A stretch of DNA of 48,967 nt from XYD2-FULL-39-9 sp964561035 (GTDB taxonomy: Bacteria; Patescibacteriota; Patescibacteriia; Magasanikbacterales; GWA2-37-8), in contig CAZLNR010000005.1 of assembly GCA_964561035.1 (NCBI GenBank), forward strand, positions 1-48,967, given 5' to 3'. Positions 16,170 to 24,326 of the stretch are shown in pieces. Under the pieces are notes generated by a model. The model ran no database searches and was not told the DNA's origin. It saw only the letters and a program-made list of their open reading frames with translations. The position numbers and the translations under genes were made by a program. Every line of letters starts with the position of its first letter. Positions within the stretch are counted from its first letter, which is position 1.

Positions 16170-17313
16170 AGATGGCTTGCAATAATTTTTTTATTTTTTC
16201 CGTGACTTCAGTTTCAACTGCTTTAATAGATTTGCCGGCTATAGAGAACGAAGCGGATCGTTTGTTGCCTTCGGGTTTTAATCCTTGAAGCAGTTCTTTT
16301 GCGTCATGCTGTTTGTCTGTGCAGAGCAGTCCGTGCACCACATGCTCTCCTTTTGTATCTTCGTGCAGTAAAAGCACGATGCGCGCTTCAGGAGAATTAT
16401 GCATTAATTCATCTGTAAGATCTTTTAATTCATCTTCGCTGGCGCCAGCTCTGGCAAAATCTTCTCGGGTAATAGTAGTCCATACAAAACCGGTTTTAGG
16501 GTCATTTTCCATGTGGGTGAGCGCGATGCCCCAAATGCGCATGGATGAGATGCTTTTTGTTCTGTATAAGTTTTTTACAATTTTTTCTCTGTCTGCTCCC
16601 AAATTCATAAGGGTGCTGGCAGTGTTGAGCGTGTCTGGACTTACATTGGCAGTTTTAAAACTCTGGGTCTGGCTAATCATGCCGGTTAAAAGATAGTTTG
16701 CCATTTCCGCGTCAATTTCTTGCGGATAAAGACGTGATAAAGTTTTAAAAACAATCTCGGAAATTGAGGTTGCGCTTAATTGCACAACATTGATCTGTCC
16801 GAAATGTTCATTGCCTGGGTTGTGATCAAAATTTACCAGAGGAACCTTATAGAACAAATCAGTGTTGTGCAAGAAAATATTTCCTAATGATTCTAAATCT
16901 TGGGCATTAATTGCAATAATTAGATCATACTTTAAACCAGAGTGCGCAGTGCGCAATTCATTTTTGGTGATAATGCCCTGTTTGGGAGTGATGTAAATTG
17001 AAAGCCAATTATCTTTGATGTCATAACTCAGGCTGTCTACTTTTACGTTGCTCACGTCAACTTTGAGAATAAATTTTTGCACGTTTGATATGACCGGTTG
17101 AATTTCCTCTAAGCCCTTTAAAAAACGAAGAGGTTTTGGAATAGAAAAATTTTCCGCAATAATATCGACCTGTTTATGATGTTTTTCCAGGATTTTTTTC
17201 CAAGCCATGGCAGCGCAAATTGCGTCCGTGTTATGGTTGGCATTTGTTACAAGTAGTATATGCTGGCTGGATTCAATTATGTGTTGGAGTTGTTCGGTTT
17301 CATTGAGCGACAT
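16168..17313 (-). CDS. Degenerate DHH/DHHA1-family protein
   Basis: This 381-aa protein is laid out like a DHH phosphoesterase (NrnA/RecJ superfamily), but the metal-binding motifs are eroded. The first motif, normally H..PDGDA, reads HNTDAICAAM (27-36). The second-motif aspartate is replaced in IAINAQD (about 134-139). The DHH triad reads DHN (163-165). The C-terminal GGGH of DHHA1 is absent (region LKPEGNKRS). The middle NFDHNPGNEHFGQIN and SISEIVFKTL segments are otherwise family-like. It contrasts with the canonical relative at 40444-41409. It has its own TTGACA-17-TAGAAT promoter. It is likely a non-catalytic binding or regulatory protein, or has altered metal use. The fold assignment is good; the function is unknown. 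Confidence 0.8.
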   Translation of the reverse strand: MSLNETEQLQHIIESSQHILLVTNANHNTDAICAAMAWKKILEKHHKQVDIIAENFSIPKPLRFLKGLEEIQPVISNVQKFILKVDVSNVKVDSLSYDIKDNWLSIYITPKQGIITKNELRTAHSGLKYDLIIAINAQDLESLGNIFLHNTDLFYKVPLVNFDHNPGNEHFGQINVVQLSATSISEIVFKTLSRLYPQEIDAEMANYLLTGMISQTQSFKTANVSPDTLNTASTLMNLGADREKIVKNLYRTKSISSMRIWGIALTHMENDPKTGFVWTTITREDFARAGASEDELKDLTDELMHNSPEARIVLLLHEDTKGEHVVHGLLCTDKQHDAKELLQGLKPEGNKRSASFSIAGKSIKAVETEVTEKIKKLLQAI

Positions 17314-17358
17314 ATCCTGTTAAGATTCCTAGGCAGGTAATTATTAAAATAACACGTT

Positions 17359-17387
17359 ATTCTAGCAGAGATTTAAGCTCTTGTCAA
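17359..17387 (-). promoter_or_regulatory. Promoter of the degenerate DHH gene
   Basis: On the minus strand TTGACA (17382-17387) and TAGAAT (17359-17364) are 17 nt apart. The ATG is about 46 nt downstream at 17313. Confidence 0.8.
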
Positions 17388-17414
17388 ATATACGGCCCTA
17401 GGCGATTTTAATGT

Positions 17415-17444
17415 AAAAAACACACCTTTTTTGGTGTGTTTTTT
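17415..17444 (-). terminator. Terminator downstream of the small minus-strand gene
   Basis: A 12-bp perfect stem, AAAAAACACACC (17415-17426) and GGTGTGTTTTTT (17433-17444), has a 6-nt loop. Read on the minus strand it ends in a T run. It fits as the terminator of the unit starting near 17734. Confidence 0.8.
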
Positions 17445-17455
17445 CATGTATTTTC

Positions 17456-17515
17456 TGACCGCTCGCGTTGTGTATACGCAATATTTTGTGTAGACAAAGC
17501 GAAAACGAGCGGTCA
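17456..17515 (-). repeat. 60-nt imperfect inverted repeat
   Basis: The outer arms TGACCGCTCG (17456-17465) and CGAGCGGTCA (17506-17515) pair perfectly. The interior (CGTTGTGTATACGC against GTGTAGACAAAGCG) pairs imperfectly around an AT-rich tip. It lies in the 3' region of the small minus-strand gene, upstream of its terminator. It would form a long RNA hairpin or a cruciform. Its function is unknown. Confidence 0.8.
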
Positions 17516-17527
17516 AAGGGGCGGTGC

Positions 17528-17734
17528 TTATCGGCGTGTGGGCCGGTGTGAGCGTGCCCCGCTACAGATTGGTGCTGCCTTGCTGATTGGCAGCTGAAAC
17601 GCTGTTGACAGAGGCTTCTCATCGTGGAAGCTCATCTGGTATGCGTTTTTCGGCCATGGTGGCAAGATAACGGTAATGAACATCATGGCAAGGGATGCGA
17701 TGATCGCAACCGTCCACTGGAACGGTGTTTTCAT
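17528..17734 (-). CDS. 68-aa small membrane-anchored protein in a GC-rich island
   Basis: This short protein begins MKTPFQWTVAIIASLAMMF, giving one hydrophobic segment (about 7-25) that could be a signal anchor. A polar, basic tail ends in SHRPTRR. It is supported by a good Shine-Dalgarno on the minus strand (AAGGAG, about 8 nt before the ATG), a TTGACA hexamer further upstream (17790-17795), and a hairpin plus terminator downstream. The stretch 17521-17580 is 67% GC, unlike its surroundings. I recognise no family. Alternatively the region could encode a structured RNA with the reading frame incidental, but the ribosome-binding site argues for translation. Confidence 0.5.
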   Translation of the reverse strand: MKTPFQWTVAIIASLAMMFITVILPPWPKNAYQMSFHDEKPLSTAFQLPISKAAPICSGARSHRPTRR

Positions 17735-17804
17735 GGCAGATGCTCCTTTTCAGGTTGATATAGTACTGGTATCATGCCTTGGGTAGTTTTGTCAATCGTT
17801 TGGT

Positions 17805-17833
17805 TTGATTTTTTTATTTAACTTTAGTACAAT
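17805..17833 (+). promoter_or_regulatory. Promoter of valS, probably leaderless
   Basis: TTGATT (17805-17810) and TACAAT (17828-17833) are 17 nt apart. The ATG at 17841 is 8 nt after the -10 box, so transcription would start at or next to the start codon. Confidence 0.65.
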
Positions 17834-17840
17834 AAGACCC

Positions 17841-20800
17841 ATGAAAAAGGAACTTGCCAAGGCATACGAACCTTCAATTTACGAAGATGCCATATACAAA
17901 AAATGGGAAGAGTCAGGGTTGTTTAACCCTGATATTTGCGTAGCGCAACATATTGCCGAATCCGATGCGCCATATTTTTCTATTGTACTTCCTCCACCAA
18001 ATGTTACCGGTACATTGCATATGGGCCATGCAGTTATGCTTGCCGTGCAAGATGCCATGGTGCGATATCATCGCATGAAAGGCGAGCGTACGTTGTGGGT
18101 GCCTGGTACTGATCATGCTGCCATTGCTACGCAAGCAAAAGTTGAAAAATTAATCATGGAAAAAGAAAAAAAGACCAAATATGATTTAGGACGATCTGAA
18201 TTTTTAAAGCGGGTAGAACAGTTTGCGCAAGAAAGCCATGACACTATTGTAAATCAGGCGCGTAAAATGGGCGCATCGCTTGATTGGAGCCGTGAAGCTT
18301 ATACCTTAGATGAACAGCGCAATTTAGCTGTGCGCACTGTGTTTAAAAAAATGTATGATGACGGCTTGATCTATCGTGGTTATCGCGTAATCAACTGGTC
18401 TGTACAAGGGCAGTCAACTATCAGCGATGATGAAATTGTCCATGTAGAACGCCCGGCCAAACTATATTACTTTAAATATTCCAAAGATTTTCCAATTACC
18501 ATTGCCACCACCAGACCCGAAACAAAACTCGGTGATGCGGCTGTGGCGGTTAACCCAAATGACGAGCGGTATAAAAAATATATCGGACAAGAATTTACGG
18601 TTGATGTTGGCGCTCTTGAACCGCTTAAAATAAAAATTATCGGTGAAGATACGGTTGATCCTGCTTTTGGCACGGGCGCACTGGGTGTTACTCCTGCGCA
18701 TAGCGCCGCAGACTTTGAGATGTATCAAAAACAAAAAGCGGCCGGAAACGAGATCGGCTTTATTCAGGTAATTGGCGAAGATGGAAAAATGACCATGTCT
18801 GCCGGAAAACAATATGCCGGCCTTTCAGCTCTGGAAGCAAGGAAAAAATTTGTGGCGTTTTTGGCAGATAATAATTTGTTGGAAAAAGAAGAAGACATTG
18901 TTCAAAATGTCGGTACATCGGACAGATTTGGCGATGTGGTGGAGCCGTTGCCAAAAACGCAATGGTTCATTGACGTAAATAAGCCGGTTGCAGCTCGCGG
19001 AGGTAAAACACTTAAAGAATTAATGCAGGAAGCGGTGCAAAGCAAACAAATTGCAATCGTGCCGGATCGTTTTGAAAAAACATACTTTCACTGGATAGAT
19101 AATTTACGCGATTGGTGTATTAGCCGCCAGATTTGGTTTGGACACCAGATACCTGTTTGGTATAAAAATGAAGAAATATATTGCGGTGTGCAAGCGCCGG
19201 CAGGCGACGGTTGGGTGCAAGATCCAGACACATTAGACACATGGTTTTCTTCGGGTTTATGGACATTTTCTACATTAGGGTGGCCGCTTACCACAGTTGG
19301 TTTTGTGCGCCATGGTGAAGCAGAAAATAATGTTGCGTTAACTGTAAGTAACGACGTAGACAAATATCCGCTTACGGAAAAAGGCAGAGAGCAGATTGTC
19401 AATCTGGCAGAAGAGTTGCGCGGTCAAGGATATGAACGCATTATCGCGTCGCCAATTTTGCGCACCAAACAAACTGCCGAAATTTTATCAGATGTGCTGG
19501 GTCTACCGCTAGAATTTGACGATCGTATTAAAGAAGTTGGGTTTGGAGAATATAACCATCATGCGGAAATTGAAATAGAAGAACAGCGCGCTCGCAATGG
19601 CTGGATGGTAAAAACGCCTTTCAATATGGAATCATACGCTTCGTTGCGCGAACGTACGCATTCGTGCATGGCCGATGTGGTGGCGCGTTATGCCGGACAA
19701 AAAATTCTTATGGTTTCTCATGGTGATACATTGGCAGTGTTAAAACAGTTTGGCACAGATGCCTATACCAACGAGCTGGGCGTATTGCAAAAACGCGGCA
19801 CCTGCGACATGCGACAGTTTGATACCAGTGGAAGGCAGGCAAGCGATTTAGCGGCGTTTCATCCAACATCGGTTATGGAAACCGGCTACGATATTTTGTT
19901 TTTCTGGGTGGCGCGCATGATACTTATGACTACCTATGTTTTGGGTGATGTGCCATTTAAGACTGTATATTTACACGGGCTAGTACGAGATGAACAAGGT
20001 AGAAAGATGAGTAAATCTTTGGGTAATGTTATCAATCCGCTGGACATGATCGCTAAGTATGGTACCGACGCCACACGTTTGTCGTTGCTGCTCGGCAATA
20101 CACCAGGCAATGATATGAAGTTGTCCGAAGAAAAGATTGCCGGATTCCGTAATTTTACTAACAAGCTTTGGAATATTTCTCGGTTTATTCTAATTCAAAA
20201 TGATGAAAAGCAATCACCTCTGACCATGGCAGATTATTGGATTTTAGGTCGATTATCACAAGTGAATGGAGAGGTAAGGCAACTCATAGAGTCGTACCAG
20301 TTTTCATTAGCAGGAGAGAAGTTGCGTGATTTTACATGGAATGATTTAGCTGATTGGTATTTAGAGATTTCTAAGATTGAAGGTGGTAAATCGGCGATTT
20401 TAAAATTCATATTAGATTTTATCTTGAAGTTATGGCATCCGTTTATGCCATTTGTAACCGAAGCAGTTTGGCAAGAGATGTATGACGGCAAAAGAATGTT
20501 AATGGTAGAAAAATTGAAATTTTCGGAAGAGCTAGGAGAGCTTTGTTCAAAGGAAGTTAAAGTAAAAAAAGAGCAAACTGCTTACCGTGATTTTGAAATA
20601 GTGCGAAATATTATTACGGGCATCCGTTCGTTGCGTGCTGAATATAAAATAGAGCCTGCAAAAAAGATAGGCGCAAATATTAATGTTGGAAAAAATAAGA
20701 AGTTAATAAAAGAAAATGAAGAAATTGTTAAATCTCTTGCTAGATTAGAAAAATTAGAATTTGTAGAATCTGGAGCAGAAATTTCTTTGGATTTGGTTGG

Positions 20801-21008
20801 GGCAGTGGACGCAGAAAAAGAAAGGCCAAGATTAGAAAAAGAGATTGCCGAAATAAAAAAGTATGTGAGTGGTTTGGAAAACAAATTATCCAACAAAGAA
20901 TTTGTGGGTAATGCGCCAAAAGCAGTGGTAGAAAAAGAGCAGGTTAAATTAAGTGAAGCAAAAGTAAGGGTGGAAAAATTAGAAGAACAATTAAAAGCCT
21001 TAGATTAA
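17841..21008 (+). CDS. valS: Valyl-tRNA synthetase with an embedded histidine phosphatase domain
   Basis: It charges tRNA-Val with valine. The 1055-aa protein has the class I signature PPPNVTGTLHMGH (HMGH 60-63), the CP1 editing domain (TTRPETKLGDAAVAV), the DTWFSSGLW block just before residue 481, GYDILFFWVARM, the KMSKS loop (722-726), the anticodon domain and the C-terminal coiled-coil arm. Between LGWP (ending at 482) and DLAAFHPTSV (from 669), where an ordinary ValRS runs straight on, lie about 186 extra residues. These read as a phosphoglycerate-mutase-superfamily histidine phosphatase: VRHGEAENN with H491, LTEKGREQ, ASPILRTKQTAEIL, IKEVGFGEY and SHGDTLAVL with H627. The reading frame is continuous through both junctions. 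It heads the valS-(111 aa)-tyrS-argS operon. The ATG at 17841 follows the promoter directly. Confidence 0.95.
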   Translation: MKKELAKAYEPSIYEDAIYKKWEESGLFNPDICVAQHIAESDAPYFSIVLPPPNVTGTLHMGHAVMLAVQDAMVRYHRMKGERTLWVPGTDHAAIATQAKVEKLIMEKEKKTKYDLGRSEFLKRVEQFAQESHDTIVNQARKMGASLDWSREAYTLDEQRNLAVRTVFKKMYDDGLIYRGYRVINWSVQGQSTISDDEIVHVERPAKLYYFKYSKDFPITIATTRPETKLGDAAVAVNPNDERYKKYIGQEFTVDVGALEPLKIKIIGEDTVDPAFGTGALGVTPAHSAADFEMYQKQKAAGNEIGFIQVIGEDGKMTMSAGKQYAGLSALEARKKFVAFLADNNLLEKEEDIVQNVGTSDRFGDVVEPLPKTQWFIDVNKPVAARGGKTLKELMQEAVQSKQIAIVPDRFEKTYFHWIDNLRDWCISRQIWFGHQIPVWYKNEEIYCGVQAPAGDGWVQDPDTLDTWFSSGLWTFSTLGWPLTTVGFVRHGEAENNVALTVSNDVDKYPLTEKGREQIVNLAEELRGQGYERIIASPILRTKQTAEILSDVLGLPLEFDDRIKEVGFGEYNHHAEIEIEEQRARNGWMVKTPFNMESYASLRERTHSCMADVVARYAGQKILMVSHGDTLAVLKQFGTDAYTNELGVLQKRGTCDMRQFDTSGRQASDLAAFHPTSVMETGYDILFFWVARMILMTTYVLGDVPFKTVYLHGLVRDEQGRKMSKSLGNVINPLDMIAKYGTDATRLSLLLGNTPGNDMKLSEEKIAGFRNFTNKLWNISRFILIQNDEKQSPLTMADYWILGRLSQVNGEVRQLIESYQFSLAGEKLRDFTWNDLADWYLEISKIEGGKSAILKFILDFILKLWHPFMPFVTEAVWQEMYDGKRMLMVEKLKFSEELGELCSKEVKVKKEQTAYRDFEIVRNIITGIRSLRAEYKIEPAKKIGANINVGKNKKLIKENEEIVKSLARLEKLEFVESGAEISLDLVGAVDAEKERPRLEKEIAEIKKYVSGLENKLSNKEFVGNAPKAVVEKEQVKLSEAKVRVEKLEEQLKALD
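19287..19844 (+). other. Histidine phosphatase domain inserted in ValRS
   Basis: This marks the inserted region (valS residues about 483-668). It has the hallmark order of the superfamily: RHGE near the start (R490, H491), a middle SPILRTKQTA segment with the phosphate-pocket arginine, an acidic FGEY segment, and a late SHGD (H627). The fold thus appears complete and its catalytic residues are retained. The edges are placed where ValRS homology stops and resumes, and could be off by 10-15 residues. Confidence 0.85.
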
Positions 21009-21011
21009 GGT

Positions 21012-21347
21012 ATGGCTAAATCCCTTAAGATTATTTTAATAGTTATAGCTGTCGCAGCGCTAGGGTATATAATTCCTGTTTTTGTGATTAATGATTTCTC
21101 ACAGGAGTCTTTCTTAGAAAAGGATATAAGGAGTATGCTTAGCAGAACAGAAAACTTTTTTGTATTGGTGATAGATGATGATGTTGATAGTCATAATAAT
21201 GAAGTAACTTATTTATATACTTGGTTTGGTGTAAGATACGGGTCAGTACATAGAGTCTATGGTACGGTTAATGGTACGGCACTATATTATATCGGACTAA
21301 ACTTTTATAGATTTTGGTCTGCAGAGATCTCATTAAAAAATTATTAG
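21012..21347 (+). CDS. Small membrane-anchored or secreted protein, unknown function
   Basis: This 111-aa protein begins with a clear hydrophobic segment (residues 5-26, LKIILIVIAVAALGYIIPVFVI) that could be an uncleaved anchor or a signal peptide. A soluble tail of about 85 residues is rich in tyrosine and aspartate (VIDDDVDSHNNE, YLYTWFGVRYGSVHRVYG). I recognise no motif. It starts 3 nt after valS and ends 1 nt before tyrS, so it is co-transcribed with three aminoacyl-tRNA synthetases, though nothing in its sequence suggests a translation role. It is AT-rich like the host. Confidence 0.7.
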   Translation: MAKSLKIILIVIAVAALGYIIPVFVINDFSQESFLEKDIRSMLSRTENFFVLVIDDDVDSHNNEVTYLYTWFGVRYGSVHRVYGTVNGTALYYIGLNFYRFWSAEISLKNY

Positions 21348-21348
21348 T

Positions 21349-22533
21349 ATGAAAACAAATACCGACCCGCAAAAAATAAAAGAACTCCTGGAGAGAGGTG
21401 TAGAAAACATTTATCCTAAAAAAGAATTTTTGGAAGCACAGCTTAAGTCAGGCAAACAGCTTACGCTTTATACTGGCTACGATCCAACTGCGCCAACTTT
21501 GCATATTGGCCATGGTATTACCATGCTCAAACTGCGCCAATTCCAAGATTTAGGGCATAAAATAATTATGCTTATTGGTGATTTTACCGGCATGATTGGC
21601 GACCCAACCGACAAAACTTCTGCCAGACAAAAACTGACTCGCAAACAAGTTTTAGAAAATTGTAAAAATTATAAAAAACAGGCCGCGGCCGTGTTAAATT
21701 TTTCCGGTAAAAATCCAGTGCAAGTAAAGTTTAATAGCAAATGGCTTGCTAAAATGAGTTTTGCTGATGTGGTAGAGCTATCTTCGCATTTTACCGTGCA
21801 GCGCATGATGGAACGGGATATGTTTGAGAATCGCATAAAAGAAGAAAAACCAATCTATCTGCATGAATTTTTATACCCGCTCATGCAGGGTTATGATAGT
21901 GTGGCTATGGATGTAGACGGGGAAATCGGCGGCAATGATCAGACGTTTAATATGCTGGCTGGTCGAACCTTGATGAAAGATTTAAAAAATAAAGAAAAAT
22001 TTGTTTTAACAACCAAATTGTTGGTGGATTCTTCTGGTAAAAAAATGGGTAAAACCGAAGGCAACATGGTGGCGTTTGCCGATAAGCCCGAAGATATGTT
22101 TGGTAAAGTAATGAGCTGGACCGATGGCATGATTGCTCATGGGTTTGAGTTGTGCACCACTTTGCCGATGGTTGAAATTCAAAAACTGCAAGCCGAAAAT
22201 GCCAATCCGCGCGACCTTAAAATGCGTTTGGCGTACGAAGTGGTAAAAACATTTTTGGGAGAAAAGTATGCAAAAATTGCTTCAGATCATTTTAGCAAAG
22301 TTTTCCAAGAGAAAGCTAAGCCGCAGGATATTCCAGAACTTAAACCAAGCGCGTTAGATGTTATTACAGTTTTGGTGGAGTCTCATATTTGTAAAAGCAA
22401 ATCTGAAGCGCGGCAAGTGGTGGGGCAGGGCGGAGTAAAAATAAATGATGAAAAAGTTTCCGCTATTGATGCGCAGGTAAAACCGGGTGATATAGTCCAA
22501 AAAGGCAGTCGGTTTTTTGTAAAGATTAAATAA
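21349..22533 (+). CDS. tyrS: Tyrosyl-tRNA synthetase
   Basis: It charges tRNA-Tyr. The 394-aa class I enzyme has the HIGH motif as TLHIGHGITMLKLRQFQ and the tyrosine pocket (GYDPTAPT; QGYDSVAMDVDGEIGGNDQTFNMLAGR). The KMSKS loop is present in the variant form KKMGKTEGN. A C-terminal S4 RNA-binding domain (SKSEARQVVGQGGVKINDEKV, about 350-394) completes it. The GGNDQ and KMGKTE variants place it with the TyrZ-like branch rather than E. coli-type TyrS. It is 1 nt after the small protein gene and 2 nt before argS. Confidence 0.95.
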   Translation: MKTNTDPQKIKELLERGVENIYPKKEFLEAQLKSGKQLTLYTGYDPTAPTLHIGHGITMLKLRQFQDLGHKIIMLIGDFTGMIGDPTDKTSARQKLTRKQVLENCKNYKKQAAAVLNFSGKNPVQVKFNSKWLAKMSFADVVELSSHFTVQRMMERDMFENRIKEEKPIYLHEFLYPLMQGYDSVAMDVDGEIGGNDQTFNMLAGRTLMKDLKNKEKFVLTTKLLVDSSGKKMGKTEGNMVAFADKPEDMFGKVMSWTDGMIAHGFELCTTLPMVEIQKLQAENANPRDLKMRLAYEVVKTFLGEKYAKIASDHFSKVFQEKAKPQDIPELKPSALDVITVLVESHICKSKSEARQVVGQGGVKINDEKVSAIDAQVKPGDIVQKGSRFFVKIK

Positions 22534-22535
22534 GT

Positions 22536-24236
22536 ATGTCTAGCGACCTAAAACAATATATCCGTACAGCTTTACGGTACGCGGGAGTAGTGGGTGAAAT
22601 AGAACTTACCGTGCCGCCAAATTCGGACATGGGTGATTTTGCGTTTGCCTGTTTTGGTGTTGCCAAAGAGTGGAAAATAAGTCCGGTGGATGCGGCAAAA
22701 AAGATAGAGGCAGCGCTGGGGAGCAGCAAGTCCGGCTTGGTAAGCAAGGTGCAGGTTATGGGGCCGTATATAAATTTTTATCTTGATGCTGGTAAAGCGG
22801 CAGAACTTGTTGTGCAAGATGTTTTAAAAAAAGGAAAAAAATACGGAGTCAACAATTCGGGCAAAGGAAAGAAAGTAATGATTGAGTATCCATCTAATAA
22901 TACTCATAAAGAATTTCATATCGGACATTTTCGCAATGTCTGTATTGGTAATGCTCTTGTCCGCCTATATGAGCAGAATGGATATAAAGCATACCCGGTA
23001 AATTACTTAAATGATTTTGGCAGCCATGTAGCCAAGTGTTTGTGGGGTTTGCAAAAGTTTCATGCCAGTGAAAAAATGCCGGAAAATAAACAGAAGTGGC
23101 TGGGTGATATTTATGCCGAAGCCAGTCAAAAATTAAAAGACAATCCGGATTTTGCTCCAGAAGTTGCCGAAATTCAAAGACAGCTGGAAGCTAAAGAAAA
23201 AAAAATATGGCCTTTATTTATAAAAACCAGGGCTTGGAGCATAGATCAGTTTGAGAAAATATTTAAAGATCTAGGCGTAAAGCATAAAGCCGTATTTTTT
23301 GAAAAAGACTTAAAAGCTAAAGGCCAAAAATTGGTGGATGAGTTATTAAAAAAAGGCGTGGCAACAGTAGGGGAAGGCGGTGCGATTATTATTGATTTAA
23401 GCGAGTATAAACTGGATATTGCACTGCTTCGCAAATCCAATGGCGCTGGTTTGTATTTAACCAGTGACTTGCCGCTGGCTGTGGCAAAATTTAAAAAATA
23501 TAACGTCGCGGAAAGCATTGTTATTACCGGGATTGAACAAAATTTATATTTCAAACAGCTATATAAAATTTTAGAGCTCATGGGCTTTAATAAAAAATTG
23601 ACCCACATTGGGTATGGTCTGGTAAATTTAAAAGAAGGCAAAATGTCTTCACGGCTTGGCAATGTGATTTTATATGAAGACTTATATCGCGGTGTATTTG
23701 ATGCTCTGAAAGCAGAATCCGCGCAGCGCCATCCAGATTGGAGCGAGAAAAAAATTAACGACACAGTCCATGTACTGGGGCTAGCCGCTCTCAAGTTTGA
23801 TATGCAAAAACATGAGGCCGCTAAAAATATTATTTTTGATGCCAAAGAAGCAACTTCATTTGAAGGGTTTAGCGGCTTGTACGCGCTGTATGCTGTGGCT
23901 CGTATTAACAGTATTATGCGGCAAGCAAAAAATCTTGCCAGATCGCGCGTTGATTATAGCGTGTTAGTTTCTCCGGAAGAAAAACAGCTGGTGCTACTAC
24001 TAGCAAAATATTCGGAAATTGTCAGCCAGGCTTTATCGGAGTATAACCCATCAGTAATTACGCGATATAGTTTTGATCTGGCTCAGGCATTTAATAATTT
24101 TTATAATAAACATAGTGTTTTAAAAGCGGAAACGAAAGAAATTGTTGCTGCCAGAATACGGCTCGCCAGTGCCGTTAAAACTGTTTTGGAAAATTCTTTA
24201 AAGCTTCTAACCATTGACACGGTTGAGGAAATGTAA
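22536..24236 (+). CDS. argS: Arginyl-tRNA synthetase
   Basis: It charges tRNA-Arg. The 566-aa protein has the N-terminal Add-1 domain (about 1-105). The class I signature is HKEFHIGHFRN, where most ArgRS read NPTGPLHVGHAR. The catalytic core follows (YLNDFGSHVAKCLWGL, YLTSDLPLAVAKF, GIEQNLYFKQLYKIL). The KMSKS-like loop reads GKMSSRLGN, and a DALR anticodon-binding domain follows (YALYAVARINSIMRQA onward). The divergent signature loop is a lineage feature rather than obvious damage, since HIGH and KMSS are kept. It is the last gene of the synthetase operon. It has no clear hairpin of its own; the next 90 nt hold a palindrome and the GC-rich gene's leader. Confidence 0.93.
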   Translation: MSSDLKQYIRTALRYAGVVGEIELTVPPNSDMGDFAFACFGVAKEWKISPVDAAKKIEAALGSSKSGLVSKVQVMGPYINFYLDAGKAAELVVQDVLKKGKKYGVNNSGKGKKVMIEYPSNNTHKEFHIGHFRNVCIGNALVRLYEQNGYKAYPVNYLNDFGSHVAKCLWGLQKFHASEKMPENKQKWLGDIYAEASQKLKDNPDFAPEVAEIQRQLEAKEKKIWPLFIKTRAWSIDQFEKIFKDLGVKHKAVFFEKDLKAKGQKLVDELLKKGVATVGEGGAIIIDLSEYKLDIALLRKSNGAGLYLTSDLPLAVAKFKKYNVAESIVITGIEQNLYFKQLYKILELMGFNKKLTHIGYGLVNLKEGKMSSRLGNVILYEDLYRGVFDALKAESAQRHPDWSEKKINDTVHVLGLAALKFDMQKHEAAKNIIFDAKEATSFEGFSGLYALYAVARINSIMRQAKNLARSRVDYSVLVSPEEKQLVLLLAKYSEIVSQALSEYNPSVITRYSFDLAQAFNNFYNKHSVLKAETKEIVAARIRLASAVKTVLENSLKLLTIDTVEEM

Positions 24237-24264
24237 TAAATTCTTAACTACTCACGTTTTGTTT

Positions 24265-24281
24265 TTGCCAACACTTGGCAA
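24265..24281 (+). promoter_or_regulatory. Perfect palindrome, operator-like or hairpin
   Basis: TTGCCAA (24265-24271) and TTGGCAA (24275-24281) are separated by CAC. The symmetric 7-3-7 arrangement lies 46 nt upstream of the GC-rich Rossmann gene and looks like a dimeric regulator's site. It could also be the argS terminator stem, but no T run follows. Confidence 0.5.
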
Positions 24282-24326
24282 TTAACGGGCGTGATTGCAG
24301 TCCAAACATCCTGCCTAGAGGTGGTT

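Noticed and set aside
17456..17515. attC-type integron recombination site
   Set aside because: The size and imperfect symmetry are right, but I see no GTTRRRY/RYYYAAC core sites and no integrase.
19287..19844. Intein in valS
   Set aside because: There are no splice-junction Cys/Ser...His-Asn motifs or homing endonuclease blocks. The region instead carries the RHGE and SHGD motifs of a phosphatase.
23246..23845. Minus-strand ORF of 199 aa opposite argS
   Set aside because: A serine- and phenylalanine-rich shadow of the argS core with no promoter or start signal.
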